From Salinisphaera sp. UBA6602 (GTDB lineage: Bacteria; Pseudomonadota; Gammaproteobacteria; Nevskiales; Salinisphaeraceae), in assembly GCA_002433465.1 (NCBI GenBank), contig DJIE01000258.1:563-18882 (forward strand): 18,320 nt of DNA. Direction: 5' to 3'. This document shows positions 1 through 7,604 of the stretch, piece after piece; position 1 is the first letter of the stretch; the number at the start of each line of letters is the position of its first letter. The notes beneath the pieces were generated by a model. The model was not told the origin of the DNA, did no database searches, and was given only the letters and a program-made list of their open reading frames with translations. The translations under genes and the position numbers were made by a program.

Positions 1-508
1 GTACCCGCGGCCCGCGTACCGAGGCAGGTGCAGGTTGATAGCTGCTGTTGGCCGCGGGTTGCGCCGCCGCCGGCGCCGTCTGGGGGGCAACGTCGCCGCC
101 GACGCCGATCACGATGGCATTGCCGTTGCGGTTGACGGTGTAGTCGGTCATTGAGGTCAGTTCGATGACCACGCGGGTGCGGTTGTCGCCTTCGGCCATC
201 GCGACGGCCTCTACCGCGCCCTGGTCGATGCGCTGATAGCGTTGATCGACACTGAGTTCGGTGTCCGGCAGATCGATGGAAAGACGGGCCGGCTCATTGA
301 CGGTGAATACCGAAGGAATAGGCGCGCTTGTCGCCATCGTCAGACGGATGCTGACCTGACTGCCCCCGGTGGAAGCGGCATCGACGGCCGTGAGCGTGTT
401 CGTTGCCGCCTGTGCTGTCGTGGCCCCGGCACACAGCAGGGCAAGGACCAGCCACTGCCGGGATACCCGACGCGTGAGCGAGGAAATGCGTGCAATCGGT
501 CTGCTCAT
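1..508 (-). CDS. pilQ: Type IV pilus secretin PilQ, N-terminal part (runs off left edge)
   Basis: PilQ is the outer-membrane secretin through which type IV pili leave the cell. Only the first 169 residues are present, read by my own translation from ATG at 508-506; the frame stays open to base 1. Residues 1-35 form a basic start plus hydrophobic stretch ending in AQA, a typical Sec signal peptide. Residues about 38-140 look like an AMIN domain, the peptidoglycan-binding module found at the N-terminus of PilQ. From about residue 142 a Pro/Ala/Gln-rich linker begins, as is common between AMIN domains. The secretin domain lies outside the window. The gene follows pilP by 14 bp, in the usual last position of pilMNOPQ. 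The call rests on this context and the AMIN-like segment. Confidence 0.9.
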   Translation of the reverse strand, partial: MSRPIARISSLTRRVSRQWLVLALLCAGATTAQAATNTLTAVDAASTGGSQVSIRLTMATSAPIPSVFTVNEPARLSIDLPDTELSVDQRYQRIDQGAVEAVAMAEGDNRTRVVIELTSMTDYTVNRNGNAIVIGVGGDVAPQTAPAAAQPAANSSYQPAPASVRGPRV

Positions 509-522
509 AGTCTGGTTCTCTT

Positions 523-1035
523 TCACCGCGAGGGGGCGATCGTGGCCGGGCGACGGATATAGCCGCCGAGACCGTCAGGTACGATTTCGGTTAGAAGGAC
601 GCCGTTTTCGGAAATGCCGTCGATTTCGCCGTAGTTCTGGCCGAGATGGGCGCCATGGGTCACGCGATACACCACGCCATCGGGCGCCTGTATGAGCGCG
701 TAGGTCACGCCCGCGCTGGAAATGGTGCCGACCAGACGCAGCGCATCGAGCGGGAATGCTTCCAGCGCTTCGCGCGGGCGATCCACGTCGGGCGCGAGAT
801 CGTTGTTGCGATCGAAGTCGCGGCGCGGTGCGGTGGGCGTGAACGGCGTACGTCGCCCGCGGGGTTCGTAGCTGTACGGCGTATAGGGCGCGATTTCCGG
901 TGCCGGTTCGATCGGCGGGGCCGGGCGTTGCTTGACCTCGGCCACGAAATCCCGAAGGTCGCGATCGTCGCCGCCACAGCCTGCGAGCACCAGACACAGC
1001 CCGGCGATCGCACCCACTCGCTTGTATGCCCTCAT
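523..1035 (-). CDS. pilP: Type IV pilus assembly lipoprotein PilP
   Basis: PilP is an inner-membrane lipoprotein that binds the PilN/PilO heterodimer and links it to the periplasmic domains of the PilQ secretin. The 170-residue product is close to the usual length of about 175. It begins with a basic, hydrophobic leader ending in a lipobox LAGC, so Cys20 should be lipidated. Residues about 30-70 are Pro- and Arg-rich and probably disordered, the segment that in the family contacts PilN/PilO. The C-terminal half (about 95-165, with LVGTISSAGVTYALIQAPDG and VTHGAHLGQNYG) is the beta-sandwich typical of PilP. Its start codon overlaps the pilO stop in an ATGA at 1032-1035, indicating translational coupling. 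Confidence 0.95.
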   Translation of the reverse strand: MRAYKRVGAIAGLCLVLAGCGGDDRDLRDFVAEVKQRPAPPIEPAPEIAPYTPYSYEPRGRRTPFTPTAPRRDFDRNNDLAPDVDRPREALEAFPLDALRLVGTISSAGVTYALIQAPDGVVYRVTHGAHLGQNYGEIDGISENGVLLTEIVPDGLGGYIRRPATIAPSR

Positions 1036-1673
1036 TGTGACTGGCTCCCGGCGGGCTGGGTGGTATCGCCGGCATCCTCAAGATAGCGATAGGTATTCAC
1101 GGTCATGCTCATGCGCAGATCGCCGCTGTCATCGCGTTCTTCGATCGGCTTGATCTCGACGTTTTCGATGGTGACGATGCGCGACAGCGCGGCCACCCCC
1201 GACACGAAGCGTCCGAGTTCGTGATAGGTGCCGGTCACGATCAGGTCGTTCGGCAGAATCGCGTAGAAGTCCTGCGGTACCTCGGCACGCGGCTTGAACA
1301 GTTCCTCTTCCAGACCGCTGGCAATTCGCGTCTGCGAAATGTCGTTGAGCAGGCTGGGTACTTCGGTCTTGCTGGGCAGCTGCTGGAGCAGGGCGCCGAA
1401 CTGCAGCTCCATGGCCTCCAGCTGGGTGCGGTAGGCATCGAGATTGGCGACCAGGCGCTGCTTGGCTTCGAAGGTCTGCTTGAGCTCAGGCTCGCGGGCC
1501 GACACGCGTTCAAGCGTTTCCTGTTTGGGCAGTACGAAATACCAGGTGCCGATACCGATAATGACCGCGCAGACCAGCGCGATCGCGAAGCCGTAGGCCC
1601 AGGTTGGCCAGCTGCCGATATTGTTCTGATCGAGGCTGCGCAGCTCTTCGACGTATTCACTGAGACTCTTCAT
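1032..1673 (-). CDS. pilO: Type IV pilus inner-membrane protein PilO
   Basis: PilO is a bitopic inner-membrane protein that dimerises with PilN in the pilus alignment subcomplex. The 213-residue product has a short cytoplasmic N-terminus, one transmembrane helix at about residues 27-47 (AYGFAIALVCAVIIGIGTWY), a periplasmic coiled coil at about 52-105, and a C-terminal ferredoxin-like fold at about 110-195. The segment PQDFYAILPNDLIVTGTYHE resembles the conserved start of that domain in PilO homologues. The tail after residue 198 is polar and probably disordered. It overlaps pilN upstream and pilP downstream by ATGA junctions, so the four inner-membrane components should be made together. Confidence 0.95.
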   Translation of the reverse strand: MKSLSEYVEELRSLDQNNIGSWPTWAYGFAIALVCAVIIGIGTWYFVLPKQETLERVSAREPELKQTFEAKQRLVANLDAYRTQLEAMELQFGALLQQLPSKTEVPSLLNDISQTRIASGLEEELFKPRAEVPQDFYAILPNDLIVTGTYHELGRFVSGVAALSRIVTIENVEIKPIEERDDSGDLRMSMTVNTYRYLEDAGDTTQPAGSQSQ

Positions 1674-2284
1674 GAGCGCGGCGCCACTGGGTTGGTGGTA
1701 TCGGCCTGGACGTCGTCGTTCGGATTCTTCTGGGGACTATCGCCCCGGACATTCAGGGTGAAGTCGGCATAGCGCTGCGGGCCATTCTCGCTGGACTTGA
1801 TCACGATCAGGCGCGGGTCGGTGAACCAGTCGGAGGCGTCGAAGTTGACCATGTAGTCGGACACGCGCGCGTTCGATTCGGCGACCCCATCGAGGTTGGT
1901 GACGTTGCCTTTCTGGGCGAGGGCGGTGAGATAGACGCCGTTGGGAATGGTGTCGACCAGTTCGTCGAAATAATGAACGATGCCGGAGCGTGACTGCTGC
2001 AGCTGTTCGATGATGCGCATGCGCGTGATAAGGCTTTCACGCGTCTTCTGCAGCGCGCGAATCTCCACGATCTGGCGGTCGGCGATGGCGATCTGTTCTT
2101 CGAGATAGCGGTTGCGCGATTGCTGGATATCGGTGAGATGATCGTAGTAGAGCGTCGGCAGCACGATCACGAGCATCAGGCTCGCCAGTGCGGCCAGGGC
2201 CAGCGCACCGAGGAACTGCTTGCGCCGACGTTCGCGCGCGGCGGCGCGCCAGTCCAGAAGATTGATTCGAATCAAAGCGCTCAT
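1670..2284 (-). CDS. pilN: Type IV pilus inner-membrane protein PilN
   Basis: PilN anchors cytoplasmic PilM to the inner membrane and pairs with PilO. The 204-residue protein starts MSALIRINLLDWR; the INLL.WR peptide is the known PilM-binding motif of PilN, usually INLLPWR, with Asp here in place of Pro. A transmembrane helix covers about residues 25-47, followed by a coiled coil (about 50-95) and a ferredoxin-like periplasmic domain (about 98-180). The last 25 residues are polar and low in complexity. The start codon overlaps the pilM stop in an ATGA at 2281-2284. Confidence 0.95.
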   Translation of the reverse strand: MSALIRINLLDWRAAARERRRKQFLGALALAALASLMLVIVLPTLYYDHLTDIQQSRNRYLEEQIAIADRQIVEIRALQKTRESLITRMRIIEQLQQSRSGIVHYFDELVDTIPNGVYLTALAQKGNVTNLDGVAESNARVSDYMVNFDASDWFTDPRLIVIKSSENGPQRYADFTLNVRGDSPQKNPNDDVQADTTNPVAPRS

Positions 2285-3360
2285 CGGATCGACCTCAACG
2301 CCAGACCGGTGGTCACCATCAACGATGCAGCTTCGTGATCGACGTGGTTACGTCGGGCTCGGCTGCTGGCGAGCATGCCGGCCAACGGGTTGCCGAGGGC
2401 GACCGGCCGGGACATATGCCGTGCCACCGCGCTTTCCAGGCCGGGGTAGAGGGTTGCCCCGCCTACGAGCACCACCTGGCCGACCGCCTCGTCGCGCGAG
2501 CTGGCGGAAATGTAGAACTGCAGCGCGCGTTCGATCTGGCCGGCCAGGCGTTCGGCGAAGTCCGATACGTCGCCGGCAATCGCGGCGCCGTCGAGTTCGC
2601 CGGTGCGCAGACGTGCGCGCAGCTGGTCGGTGTCCTTGAGTTCGTAGTGCTCGATCAGGCGCGTGGCCAGGCTATGGCCGCCGAACGACAGCTCGCGCGA
2701 ATACACGTGGCGGCCCCGATGCTGAACGCTCAGCCGCGTCTGATGCGCGCCGACGTCGAATACGGCAACGCTGGCATCATGCGCCAGGGCGGGCGTCTGC
2801 TCGATGAGAAGGGTCGAGGCGTTCTGGAGCGCGTATTCCTCGACGTCCACGATCTTGACCTTGACCCCGGCCATGTCGAGCGCGCCGATACGGGTTTCGA
2901 TGTTCTCGCGACGACAGGCAACCAGCAGAACCCGGTTGACGTCCGGGTTGGTCGGGTCGCGTTCGAGCACCTGAAAGTCCAGGTTCACTTCATCGATGGC
3001 GTGCGGGATGTACTGCTCGGCGTCAAAGCCGATCTGCTGTTCCATGTCCTCGTCGGACAGGTCGGCCGGCATGTCGATGATCTTGCTGATCACGGTCGGC
3101 CCGGATACCGCGATCGCGGCGTCGCGCGTGCGGGTGCCGGCGCGCTCGAGCACGCGGGTCATGGTGGCGGCCAGCGCCTCGGGGTCGACGACCTGGTCGT
3201 CGGCCACCACGTCGGCGGGCAGGGCCTCGCTGGCATAGCTGAGTACGCGATAGGCGCCGGGCTTGCCGTCGAGTTCGAGCACCTTCACCCGCGTGGAACT
3301 GATGTCCACGCCCAGAAAAGGCCGCGTTCTCGGCTTGAAGATTTGCTCGAATCGCCCCAT
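2281..3360 (-). CDS. pilM: Type IV pilus actin-like ATPase PilM
   Basis: PilM is a cytoplasmic actin/FtsA-fold protein that binds the N-terminal tail of PilN and connects the pilus motor side to the inner-membrane complex. The 359-residue product shows the actin-family signatures: phosphate-1 LGVDISSTRVKVLEL near residues 16-30, phosphate-2 VAVFDVGAHQTRLSV near 198-212, and the adenosine motif VVLVGGATLYPGL near 295-307. An in-frame ATG nine codons upstream (3387) exists, but the ATG at 3360 is preceded by a near-perfect ribosome binding site and matches the usual PilM start (MGRFEQIFKPR), so I chose it. It is the first gene of pilMNOPQ and is divergent from mrcA, a conserved arrangement in gammaproteobacteria. 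Confidence 0.95.
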   Translation of the reverse strand: MGRFEQIFKPRTRPFLGVDISSTRVKVLELDGKPGAYRVLSYASEALPADVVADDQVVDPEALAATMTRVLERAGTRTRDAAIAVSGPTVISKIIDMPADLSDEDMEQQIGFDAEQYIPHAIDEVNLDFQVLERDPTNPDVNRVLLVACRRENIETRIGALDMAGVKVKIVDVEEYALQNASTLLIEQTPALAHDASVAVFDVGAHQTRLSVQHRGRHVYSRELSFGGHSLATRLIEHYELKDTDQLRARLRTGELDGAAIAGDVSDFAERLAGQIERALQFYISASSRDEAVGQVVLVGGATLYPGLESAVARHMSRPVALGNPLAGMLASSRARRNHVDHEAASLMVTTGLALRSIR

Positions 3361-3372
3361 CCGACTCCCCCT
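3361..3372 (-). promoter_or_regulatory. Ribosome binding site of pilM
   Basis: On the minus strand AGGGGGAG (3372-3365) lies 4 nt before the ATG at 3360. This is the strongest Shine-Dalgarno match in the region, and it selects this start over the upstream in-frame ATG at 3387. Confidence 0.75.
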
Positions 3373-3466
3373 GATCGGCCCACGCAACGGTTTCAGGCCT
3401 GCGGAACACCCCCGTGTCCGCTACCCCTCGGCCCGGTGTTGGCCGCGGCGCGAAATGCCGGGTCTA

Positions 3467-3494
3467 ACTATACTCATGGCGGCCCGCTTGGCAA
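3467..3494 (-). promoter_or_regulatory. Probable sigma70 promoter of pilMNOPQ
   Basis: On the minus strand TTGCCA (3494-3489) and TATAGT (3472-3467) are separated by 16 bp. Each hexamer matches the sigma70 consensus at 5 of 6 positions. Transcription would start near 3460, giving a pilM leader of about 100 nt. This is read from sequence only. The same TATA-rich core reads TATACT on plus, but no matching -35 is visible there for mrcA. Confidence 0.55.
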
Positions 3495-3580
3495 TCCATG
3501 ATTGCAGGTTTAAGCGTTTGAATCCGCGTGTCTAACGGTTATCGGCAGCTTATCGCGATTCCGCAACGTCTCCGGCAAAA

Positions 3581-3614
3581 AAAGATTGGGGCCGGTATCA
3601 TGACCCCAGTTTTT
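3581..3614. terminator. Terminator-like hairpin in the mrcA leader
   Basis: An A-run (3577-3583), a stem with TGGGG (3587-3591) pairing CCCCA (3604-3608), A/T pairs with two G-T wobbles extending it to 3581/3614, and a T-run (3610-3614) together look like an intrinsic terminator readable in both directions. The loop is 12 nt, longer than typical. It lies between the divergent promoter area and the likely mrcA start at 3648. It could be an attenuator, a barrier to antisense transcription, or chance. Confidence 0.35.
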
Positions 3615-3647
3615 CCCGACCCGCGGCCCGCGAGCCGCGCATTCTCG

Positions 3648-6026
3648 ATGAAAGCGATGCCGCGCGCCGCCCGTATTATTGTATTTCTGTTTGCCGGTTT
3701 GCTGTCGGCCGCGACCCTCGCGGTGCTGGTGGTGGCGGGCGTCTACCTGTATTTCGGCCCGCAGCTGCCCAGCGCGGGTGATATCGGCGACCCCGAGCTT
3801 AATGAACCACTGCGCGTCTATACCGCGGATCGCAAGCTGATCGGCGAGTTCGGCCTGGAGCGGCGGCTGCCGCGCACCTACGACGAAATTCCGCCGGCGC
3901 TGGTCAAGGCCTTCGTCGCCGCCGAGGACGACCGCTTTTTCCAGCATCCCGGCGTGGACTATCAGGGTATCGCGCGTGCGGCCTATGTGCTGGCCACCAC
4001 CGGGCGCAAGACCCAGGGCGGCAGCACCATCACCATGCAGCTGGCGCGCAATCTCTATCTCACCAACGACCGAACCTATGTGCGCAAGATCAAGGAAATC
4101 ATCCTTGCGCTGCGCTTGGAGTCGAAGCTCACCAAGGAACAGATCCTCGAGATCTACCTGAACAAAATCTACCTGGGCAACCGAGCCTATGGCGTGGGCG
4201 CGGCCGCCGAGGTGTATTACCACAAGCCGCTCAACGAGCTCAGCATCGCGCAGATGGCGATGATCGCCGGCCTGCCCAAGGCGCCTTCGCGCTATAACCC
4301 GATGGCCAACCCCGAGCGTGCGATACAGCGGCGCAACTATGTGCTGTCGCGGCTGCATGCGCTGGGTGAAATCGACGACGAAACCTACAACAGTGCTCGC
4401 GAGGCGCCGGTCACGGCCACCGCGCGCGTTACCGACGACCGCTATGAAGCGGACTACGTGGCCGAAATGGTGCGTCAGGACATGGTGGCGCGCTTTGGTG
4501 ACAAGGCCTATACCTCTGGCTTCGATGTCACCACCACGCTCGATGCCGAACGCCAGCGCGCTGCCAACAACGCGCTGCGCAAGGCATTGCTGGCCTACGA
4601 CAGCCGCCATGCATGGCACGGCCCCGAAGATACGCTCGATAGCGCCACGCTCGATGACGCCAAGGCGCTGACGGCCGCGCTGGAGGAAATGCGGGTCGCC
4701 GGCGGCCTCGTGCCTGCAGTGGTGACGGACGTGGCCCGTCGCAGCGCCACGCTGATGACCGAACGCTACGGCGAGGTCACCCTGAACGCCCAGCAGATGC
4801 CCTGGCTGGGCAGCAACGACCCGGCCAGCAAGCTTGTCTCGCGCGGGGATGTGGTGCGGCTGGCCTATACCGGCAGCAAGGAGGAAGACAAGGCCTGGAC
4901 GTTGGCCGAGATCCCGAAGGTACAGGGCGCCATGGTCGCGCTCGATCCTCATACCGGCGGTATTGAAGCGCTTGCCGGCGGCTTCGACTTCTCGCTGTCG
5001 AAGTACAACCGCGCGGTACAGGCCCAGCGTCAGCCCGGCTCCTCGTTCAAGCCGTTTCTGTACTCGGCGGCGCTGGCACACGGGTTCACGACGGCTTCTC
5101 TGATCAACGACGCGCCGGTGGTTTACGACAGCCCGGATCTAAGCGATGCCTGGCGTCCGCAGAACTACAGCGGGCGCATCTACGGGCCCACGCGCATGCG
5201 TGAGGGCCTGGTGCATTCGCGCAACCTGGTTTCGATCCGGCTGTTGCGCAGCATCGGCATCGATGCCGCGGTCGAGCATATCGCCAAATTCGGGCTGCCC
5301 AAGGACCAGATCCCGCGCAATCTGTCGATGGCTTTGGGCAGCGCATCGTTCTCCCCGTTGCAGATGGCACAGGCCTATGCCGTGTTCGCCAACGACGGTT
5401 TTCAGGTCAAGCCCTATTACATTGCCAAGATCGAGGACGGGCGCGGCGAAGTCGAGTTCGAGGCCGAGCCGAAGGTGGCCTGTGCCAGCACGAGCAACTG
5501 CCCGGCGTTGGAAAACACCGGCAGCCAGCGTGATGCGTCGCGCCTGGCCGAGCGCGTGGTCGATGCCAGCAATGCCTGGCTGGTGGGCGACATGATGCGC
5601 GACGTGGTCAAGCGCGGCACCGGCCAGCGCGCGATGACGCTCGGGCGCAATGATCTATCCGGCAAGACCGGCACCACCAACGACCAGATCGATGCCTGGT
5701 TCGTCGGCTTCAACGCCGACCTGGTAGGCATAAGCTGGGTTGGCTTCGACAAGCTCACGCCCATGGGGCATAGCGAAACGGGTGGCCAGGCGGCGCTGCC
5801 GATGTGGATCGACTTCATGCGCGTCGCCCTCAAGGGCACGCCGGAAGCCATTCCGCCGCGTCCGTCCGATCTGGTGGCGGTCACTATCGACCCCGAATCG
5901 GGCCAGCGCGCGCTCGATGGTGAGGGCGTGACCGAGTATTTCCGGTCCGACAACGTGCCGTCGGTGGAAGAGGCACGCCGCTCGGGCAAGAATGCCCCGT
6001 CCAACGAGGTCGAGCAGCTTTTCTAG
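3648..6026 (+). CDS. mrcA: Bifunctional penicillin-binding protein 1A (transglycosylase/transpeptidase)
   Basis: PBP1A polymerises lipid II and crosslinks peptide stems in the periplasm. From ATG 3648 the protein has 792 residues. A transmembrane anchor covers about 10-34. The GT51 transglycosylase domain follows with catalytic Glu93 in AAEDDRFFQHPGVD and the GGSTITMQLARNLYL and KEQILEIYLNKIYLG motifs. A PBP1A-type OB-fold insert (about 280-420) precedes the transpeptidase domain, where all three motifs are intact: SSFK with nucleophile Ser465, SRN (524-526) and KTG (673-675). The open frame extends upstream to 3528, with ATGs at 3600 and 3657 as alternatives. I prefer 3648 because it gives a short basic N-terminus directly before the anchor, as in homologues, but no start has a strong Shine-Dalgarno. 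It is divergent from pilM. Confidence 0.93.
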   Translation: MKAMPRAARIIVFLFAGLLSAATLAVLVVAGVYLYFGPQLPSAGDIGDPELNEPLRVYTADRKLIGEFGLERRLPRTYDEIPPALVKAFVAAEDDRFFQHPGVDYQGIARAAYVLATTGRKTQGGSTITMQLARNLYLTNDRTYVRKIKEIILALRLESKLTKEQILEIYLNKIYLGNRAYGVGAAAEVYYHKPLNELSIAQMAMIAGLPKAPSRYNPMANPERAIQRRNYVLSRLHALGEIDDETYNSAREAPVTATARVTDDRYEADYVAEMVRQDMVARFGDKAYTSGFDVTTTLDAERQRAANNALRKALLAYDSRHAWHGPEDTLDSATLDDAKALTAALEEMRVAGGLVPAVVTDVARRSATLMTERYGEVTLNAQQMPWLGSNDPASKLVSRGDVVRLAYTGSKEEDKAWTLAEIPKVQGAMVALDPHTGGIEALAGGFDFSLSKYNRAVQAQRQPGSSFKPFLYSAALAHGFTTASLINDAPVVYDSPDLSDAWRPQNYSGRIYGPTRMREGLVHSRNLVSIRLLRSIGIDAAVEHIAKFGLPKDQIPRNLSMALGSASFSPLQMAQAYAVFANDGFQVKPYYIAKIEDGRGEVEFEAEPKVACASTSNCPALENTGSQRDASRLAERVVDASNAWLVGDMMRDVVKRGTGQRAMTLGRNDLSGKTGTTNDQIDAWFVGFNADLVGISWVGFDKLTPMGHSETGGQAALPMWIDFMRVALKGTPEAIPPRPSDLVAVTIDPESGQRALDGEGVTEYFRSDNVPSVEEARRSGKNAPSNEVEQLF

Positions 6027-6154
6027 TCGTCGGAGCGCCGGACACGGCGCGGGTCGGTACTCTGGTCGTGCCGCCCGCAGACTGCCCGGCGCGCTGTCGT
6101 GTGTGGGTTTATTCAGCTGGGTGAGTCGCAGGGACCGCCCCGGAGAACAGCGCC

Positions 6155-6790
6155 ATGGCGAGCGCACGCAAACAGGCCGCCCAGCGCCAGCATATGGCCC
6201 AACTGGCGGCCCGGCTCATGGCCGAGCAGGGCATTCGCGATTTTCGTATTGCCAAGCAGAAAGCCGCGCAGCATCTGGGTATCGACGTGCGCAACAGCAT
6301 TCTGCCCAAGAATAGCGAGATCGAAGCGGCGCTCGCCGAACACCAGCGCCTGTTTGCCGGCGATGAGCAGCCGGCCCAGCTGCGCGCCATGCGCGAAGCC
6401 GCACTGAAGGCGATGGCGCTGTTTGCCGACTTCAAGCCGCGTCTGGTCGGCGACGTGCTTTCCGGTCTGGCAGATGGCCACTCCGATATTCAGCTGCACG
6501 TATTCGCCGAACACTCGGAAAGCTTCGACTTTTTCCTGCAGGCGCAGGGTATTCCCTTCGAAATCGTCGAGCGGCGTTACAAGGTCGCCCGCGATGCGCA
6601 TCGGTTCTATCCTGCGTTTCGTTTCGTTGCCGGCGAGCACCGCTTCGAGGCGACGCTGTTCGCAGCGACCGACATTCGCGAAGCGCCACGTAGCCTGGTC
6701 GATGGTCAGCCCATGCCGCGCGCGAGCCTGGCACAGGTCGAGCGGCTCATCGCCGACGAAGAGCTGGAAGCCCGCCTCGCCGGCCTTTGA
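6155..6790 (+). CDS. Conserved proteobacterial protein of unknown function, degenerate nucleotidyltransferase-like motif
   Basis: The 211-residue product resembles a conserved hypothetical family I know from beta- and gammaproteobacteria, with no established function. The first 90 residues are helical and basic, with RLMAEQGIRDFRIAKQKAAQ and an NSEIEAALAEHQRLF segment. Residues about 95-175 form an alpha/beta region: RLVGDVLSGLADGHSDIQLH resembles the G-[GS]-x(n)-D-h-[DE] signature of nucleotidyltransferases, but the second acidic residue is Gln113, so catalysis of that type is doubtful. The fold assignment is my inference. No signal peptide or membrane segment is present. The start is supported by GGAG about 9 nt upstream. 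It lies 128 bp after mrcA on the same strand; a GCGCCG/CGGCGC hairpin (6035-6050) in that gap lacks a T-run. Confidence 0.8.
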   Translation: MASARKQAAQRQHMAQLAARLMAEQGIRDFRIAKQKAAQHLGIDVRNSILPKNSEIEAALAEHQRLFAGDEQPAQLRAMREAALKAMALFADFKPRLVGDVLSGLADGHSDIQLHVFAEHSESFDFFLQAQGIPFEIVERRYKVARDAHRFYPAFRFVAGEHRFEATLFAATDIREAPRSLVDGQPMPRASLAQVERLIADEELEARLAGL

Positions 6791-7107
6791 TCGCTCGGCT
6801 GTTGAATACACCGGCCCGGGCGCGCCGGCTGGGCGTCGTGGGATGCGGTCGTAGCGCAGTGGGAAGGGGCAACCGCACGCACGCAGCAAGCGTGCCGCGA
6901 TCCGAATAAGGCGGGTATGGCACGCTCGCAAACCCGTTATGTCAGCAGGGCCTGTATGACTGGCGCATCGGCGCGGGGTCGGTTGTAGAATAGGCTTGTG
7001 GCGCGATCGGTGCCCGATTGCCGTTGACACGGGGCGCCGGTAGGCCCTTCATTGGGCCGAGCGGCGTGGCGCCGCGGGTCAAATCTGCTGCCCGAATGGG
7101 GGTGTTT
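6791..7107 (+). other. Intergenic region upstream of the universal stress protein gene
   Basis: These 317 bp hold no gene I can support. A perfect TTGACA lies at 7024-7029, but the best -10 at 18 bp (TTCATT, 7048-7053) matches only 3 of 6 positions. TAGAAT at 6986-6991 is a -10-like hexamer without a good -35. A dyad (6889-6926) is described separately. A terminator for the upstream gene is not evident. Confidence 0.4.
6889..6926. repeat. 8-bp inverted repeat with 22-bp spacer upstream of uspA
   Basis: AGCGTGCC (6889-6896) and GGCACGCT (6919-6926) are perfect inverted copies. The centre-to-centre distance is 30 bp, about three helical turns, which would suit two dimer half-sites on one DNA face. 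It could equally be a weak hairpin. It has no T-run, so it is not an intrinsic terminator. Confidence 0.35.
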
Positions 7108-7584
7108 ATGGAAAACTTCGAAAAGGTTCTGCTGGCGTACGACGGTAGTGAAAACGGTCGTATCGCGCTACGACGCACGCTGCCGCTGTTGGGGGCCGGT
7201 GAGGTGGAAGTTCATCTTCTTGCGGTGGTGCCGTTGACCGGCGCGGTCGCCGCGGCCGAGGGCTTCTATACCGAGAGCATGTACGAAGCCGAGCGCGAAC
7301 GTATCGAAAACATCCTCGATGAAGGCGTGACTCTGCTCAAGAGTCGCGGCGTGGATGCCGAGGGCCATTTGCGAGCGGGCGAGCCGGCCCACCAGATCGC
7401 CAAGCTCGCCGAGGATCTGGCCGTGAATCTTGTGGTCGTCGGCCATCAGCGCCGCGGCGTACTTGCGCGCTGGTGGCAGGGCTCGGTCGGCGCATCGCTG
7501 CTCGATCGCTTGACCTGCAGCCTGCTGGTCGTACAGGCGCCCGGCGAGGACGAACAGGGCGTCGCCGACGCCCCTGCGCCCTGA
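7108..7584 (+). CDS. Universal stress protein, UspA family
   Basis: A cytoplasmic single-domain Usp protein of 158 residues, the usual family size. It opens with KVLLAYDGSENGRIALRR, the conserved first strand and Asp-Gly-Ser. The C-terminal nucleotide-binding segment reads VVGHQRRGVLARWWQGSV, followed by LTCSLLVV. The family ATP motif is G-2x-G-9x-G-(S/T); here the second Gly is Arg, so ATP binding is uncertain. The open frame extends to 7018 and there is an ATG at 7096. I chose ATG 7108 because GGGGG (7098-7102) lies 5 nt upstream and the protein then begins right at the domain. It is convergent with cysQ, 20 bp away. The cellular role cannot be deduced beyond a stress-linked function typical of the family. 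Confidence 0.9.
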   Translation: MENFEKVLLAYDGSENGRIALRRTLPLLGAGEVEVHLLAVVPLTGAVAAAEGFYTESMYEAERERIENILDEGVTLLKSRGVDAEGHLRAGEPAHQIAKLAEDLAVNLVVVGHQRRGVLARWWQGSVGASLLDRLTCSLLVVQAPGEDEQGVADAPAP

Positions 7585-7604
7585 CCATCGGCGGATCGAG
7601 CGCG

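Noticed and set aside
2335..3501. 388-codon open frame on plus opposite pilM
   Set aside because: It is antisense to a clear actin-fold PilM, and its composition is typical of a shadow frame.
3528..3647. Upstream extension of mrcA to 3528
   Set aside because: It would add 40 polar residues before the membrane anchor, unlike known PBP1A, and it spans the terminator-like hairpin. ATG 3600 cannot be fully excluded.
3510..5081. 523-codon open frame on minus opposite mrcA
   Set aside because: It is antisense to an intact PBP1A with all catalytic motifs. The composition is the His/Arg/Gly/Val-rich pattern typical of shadow frames in GC-rich genes, and no family is recognisable.
6035..6050. GCGCCG-GACA-CGGCGC hairpin after mrcA as a terminator
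   Set aside because: The stem is perfect but only 6 bp, and no T-run follows.
6113..7030. 305-codon minus frame covering the conserved orphan gene and the following gap
   Set aside because: Most of it is antisense to the orphan gene, and the part over the gap is Arg/Pro/Cys-rich without any motif. The plus-strand gene has a ribosome binding site and conserved-family features.
7018..7107. Upstream extension of the universal stress protein to 7018
   Set aside because: It adds 30 residues with no family equivalent, whereas ATG 7108 has a ribosome binding site and begins at the domain.
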